NCBI GenBank assembly: GCA_008638415.1
Contig: VWVT01000001.1
Coordinates: 124,001 to 188,000 of the forward strand
Length of the DNA stretch: 64,000 nucleotides
Origin: Nocardiopsis sinuspersici
GTDB lineage: Bacteria > Actinomycetota > Actinomycetes > Streptosporangiales > Streptosporangiaceae
Reading direction: 5' to 3'
Made by a program: the position numbers and the translations under genes. The notes below the pieces were generated by a model, which did no database searches, was not told where the DNA came from, and saw only the letters and a program-made list of their open reading frames with translations. How positions within the stretch are numbered: position 1 is the stretch's first letter; each line of letters starts with the position of its first letter. This document shows, one piece after another, positions 62,806 to 64,000 of this stretch.

Positions 62806-64000
62806 TCAGGCGCAGACCATCCCGTCCTCGGGCACGGCGAGGTCGATCAGGTAGGCGTCCACGGTCTCGTCGATGCACCGGTCGCCCATCCGGTAACCGG
62901 TGTGGCCGTCGCCGTCCCGGGTCAGCAGGAAGCCCGAGTCCAGCTGCTCGGCGAGCGCCTCGGCCCACGCGTACGGGGTGGCCGAGTCCCGCGTGGTGCC
63001 CACCACCATGACGGGGTCGGCCCCCGCCCCGTCGAGCTCGGTGGAGGGGGCCACCGCCTCCTCCGGCCAGTACGCGCACGGCAGCGCGCCCCACGCCAGC
63101 GCGGGGCCGAAGATCGGCGCCTCCTCGGCGGCCTCGGCGGCGGCGTCGGCGTAGGCCTCCACGTCGCGCGGACTGGGCGAGTCGGAGCAGTTCACCGCGA
63201 TGAGCGCCGCCGTGGAGTTCTCGTAGGCGGCCGTGTCCCCGCGGCTGTACAGGTCGTCGGCGAGCTGCATCAGCATGGTGCCGTCACCGTCGCCCATCGC
63301 GGCGGTGAGGCCCTCGCGCACGCGCGGCCACCAGTCCTCGGTGTACAGGGCCGCGAGCACGCCCAGCTCCGCGCGGGCCCGGTTGACCTCGCGGTCGTCC
63401 ATGCTGTTGGACAGGGGGTTCTCGGCGGTGTCCGCCAGGAAGCCGCTCAGCGCCCCGACACCGTCGTCCACGCTGTCGCCGGAACCGCCGAGGGGGCAGG
63501 CCGGCCGGGCGAGGCAGTCCTCCACGAAGGACCGCAGGGCGGTCCTGAAGCCGTTCGCCTGCTGCACGCTGAGTTCGAGCTGTCCCTGGCTGGGGTCCAT
63601 GGCTCCGTCGAGCACCAGAGCGCGCACCCGGTCGGGGAACTGCTCGGCGTACTGGGCTCCGATGTGGGTGCCGTAGGAGGCGCCCAGGTAGGTGAGCCGC
63701 TCGTCGCCGAGCAGGCCGCGCAGGATGTCCATGTCGCGGGCGACGTTGGCGGTGCCCATGTGCAGCATGAGCTCGGGAGCGTTGGCCTCGCAGGCCTCGA
63801 CGAAGCCGCGGCTGTCCTCCTGCAACTCCTTCAGCTCCGCGTCGCTCACCTCGGCCATGTCGCCGTCGCCCTCGACGCCGTCGATCCCGCCGAGGAAGTC
63901 GTCGATGCCCCCGGCCTCCAGACAGGTCAGCGGTGAGCTGCGCCCGACCCCGCGCGGGTCGAACCCGACCACGTCGAACTTCTCGCGTACCGCGTCGCTG
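62806..64000 (-). CDS. Alpha/beta hydrolase, tripeptidyl aminopeptidase-like, partial
   Basis: At least 397 codons, open off the right edge, so the N-terminus (with any signal peptide) is missing. Motifs are of secreted SCO-type tripeptidyl aminopeptidases: oxyanion region VVGFDPRGVGRSSPL, nucleophile elbow YLGASYGTHIGAQYAEQFPDRV, the acid in VVGTTRDSATPYAWA and the His in TRDGDGHTGYRM. Cysteine pairs in LTCLEAGG, SFVEDCLARPACPLGG, NCSDS, LPCAYW, DRCIDE and MVCA suggest an exported protein with disulfides. The last residues match the family end. Confidence 0.88.
   Translation of the reverse strand, partial: SDAVREKFDVVGFDPRGVGRSSPLTCLEAGGIDDFLGGIDGVEGDGDMAEVSDAELKELQEDSRGFVEACEANAPELMLHMGTANVARDMDILRGLLGDERLTYLGASYGTHIGAQYAEQFPDRVRALVLDGAMDPSQGQLELSVQQANGFRTALRSFVEDCLARPACPLGGSGDSVDDGVGALSGFLADTAENPLSNSMDDREVNRARAELGVLAALYTEDWWPRVREGLTAAMGDGDGTMLMQLADDLYSRGDTAAYENSTAALIAVNCSDSPSPRDVEAYADAAAEAAEEAPIFGPALAWGALPCAYWPEEAVAPSTELDGAGADPVMVVGTTRDSATPYAWAEALAEQLDSGFLLTRDGDGHTGYRMGDRCIDETVDAYLIDLAVPEDGMVCA

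Overview
This window is a high-GC (roughly 70 percent or more by eye), gene-dense actinomycete chromosome segment. bldC, two chaplin-like surface peptides, an SSI-type protease inhibitor, Lsr2, many GTG starts and frequent 1-8 nt gene overlaps point to a filamentous, spore-forming actinobacterium. My best guess is the Nocardiopsis/Thermobifida group; that is inference, since no rRNA lies in the window. Almost everything is core chromosome. I see no transposase, phage, integron or CRISPR, and one tRNA (Thr-CGT) near the right end.

Layout. 1-6358: edge of a small possible HicA-like gene, an ArsR-type regulator coupled to an MFS exporter, a DUF4229 protein, bldC, a PLDc_N membrane protein, and a pectate lyase divergent from its probable LacI regulator with a LacI-type operator in front of each. 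6591-10842: System II cytochrome c maturation operon (tlpA/resA-ccdA-resB-ccsB). 11095-21738: an excisionase-like HTH, a phosphatase, acuC, a proline/glycine-rich membrane protein, a TetR/hydrolase divergent pair, proC, a TIM-barrel isomerase, an NlpC/P60 hydrolase and a GDSL lipase.

22038-58469 keeps an order known from Mycobacterium and Streptomyces: radA, a membrane protein, mutY, DUF3105, clpC, lsr2, an amino-acid N-acetyltransferase, a LuxR-type HTH, lysS, a CDF transporter, coaX, nadB-nadC (one reading frame here), panC, a DUF2520 protein, chaplins, PH-domain proteins, an APH-like kinase, DUF3180, folK-folB-SnoaL-folP, folE-ftsH, hpt, tilS, a DUF2342 metalloprotease, dacB and ppa. Folate, pantothenate/CoA and NAD synthesis, proteolysis and tRNA modification or charging are therefore clustered, mostly on the minus strand. 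58568-64000 holds small hypothetical genes, a DnaQ-like exonuclease, the tRNA and a truncated secreted peptidase.

Features that ordinary annotation does not explain: (i) a dispersed intergenic repeat with a conserved hairpin, single at 6359-6541, triplicated in tandem at 47160-47584 and inverted and decayed near 61690-61793; (ii) an 894-residue NadB-NadC fusion; (iii) an exact CelR/CebR-type operator far from any sugar gene (24920-24935); (iv) TAG-N2-T boxes 6-7 nt before the start codons of radA, lysS, folP and the DUF2342 gene, suggesting leaderless transcripts; (v) short tandem repeats around bldC and at the end of folE; and (vi) no disA at its usual place beside radA.
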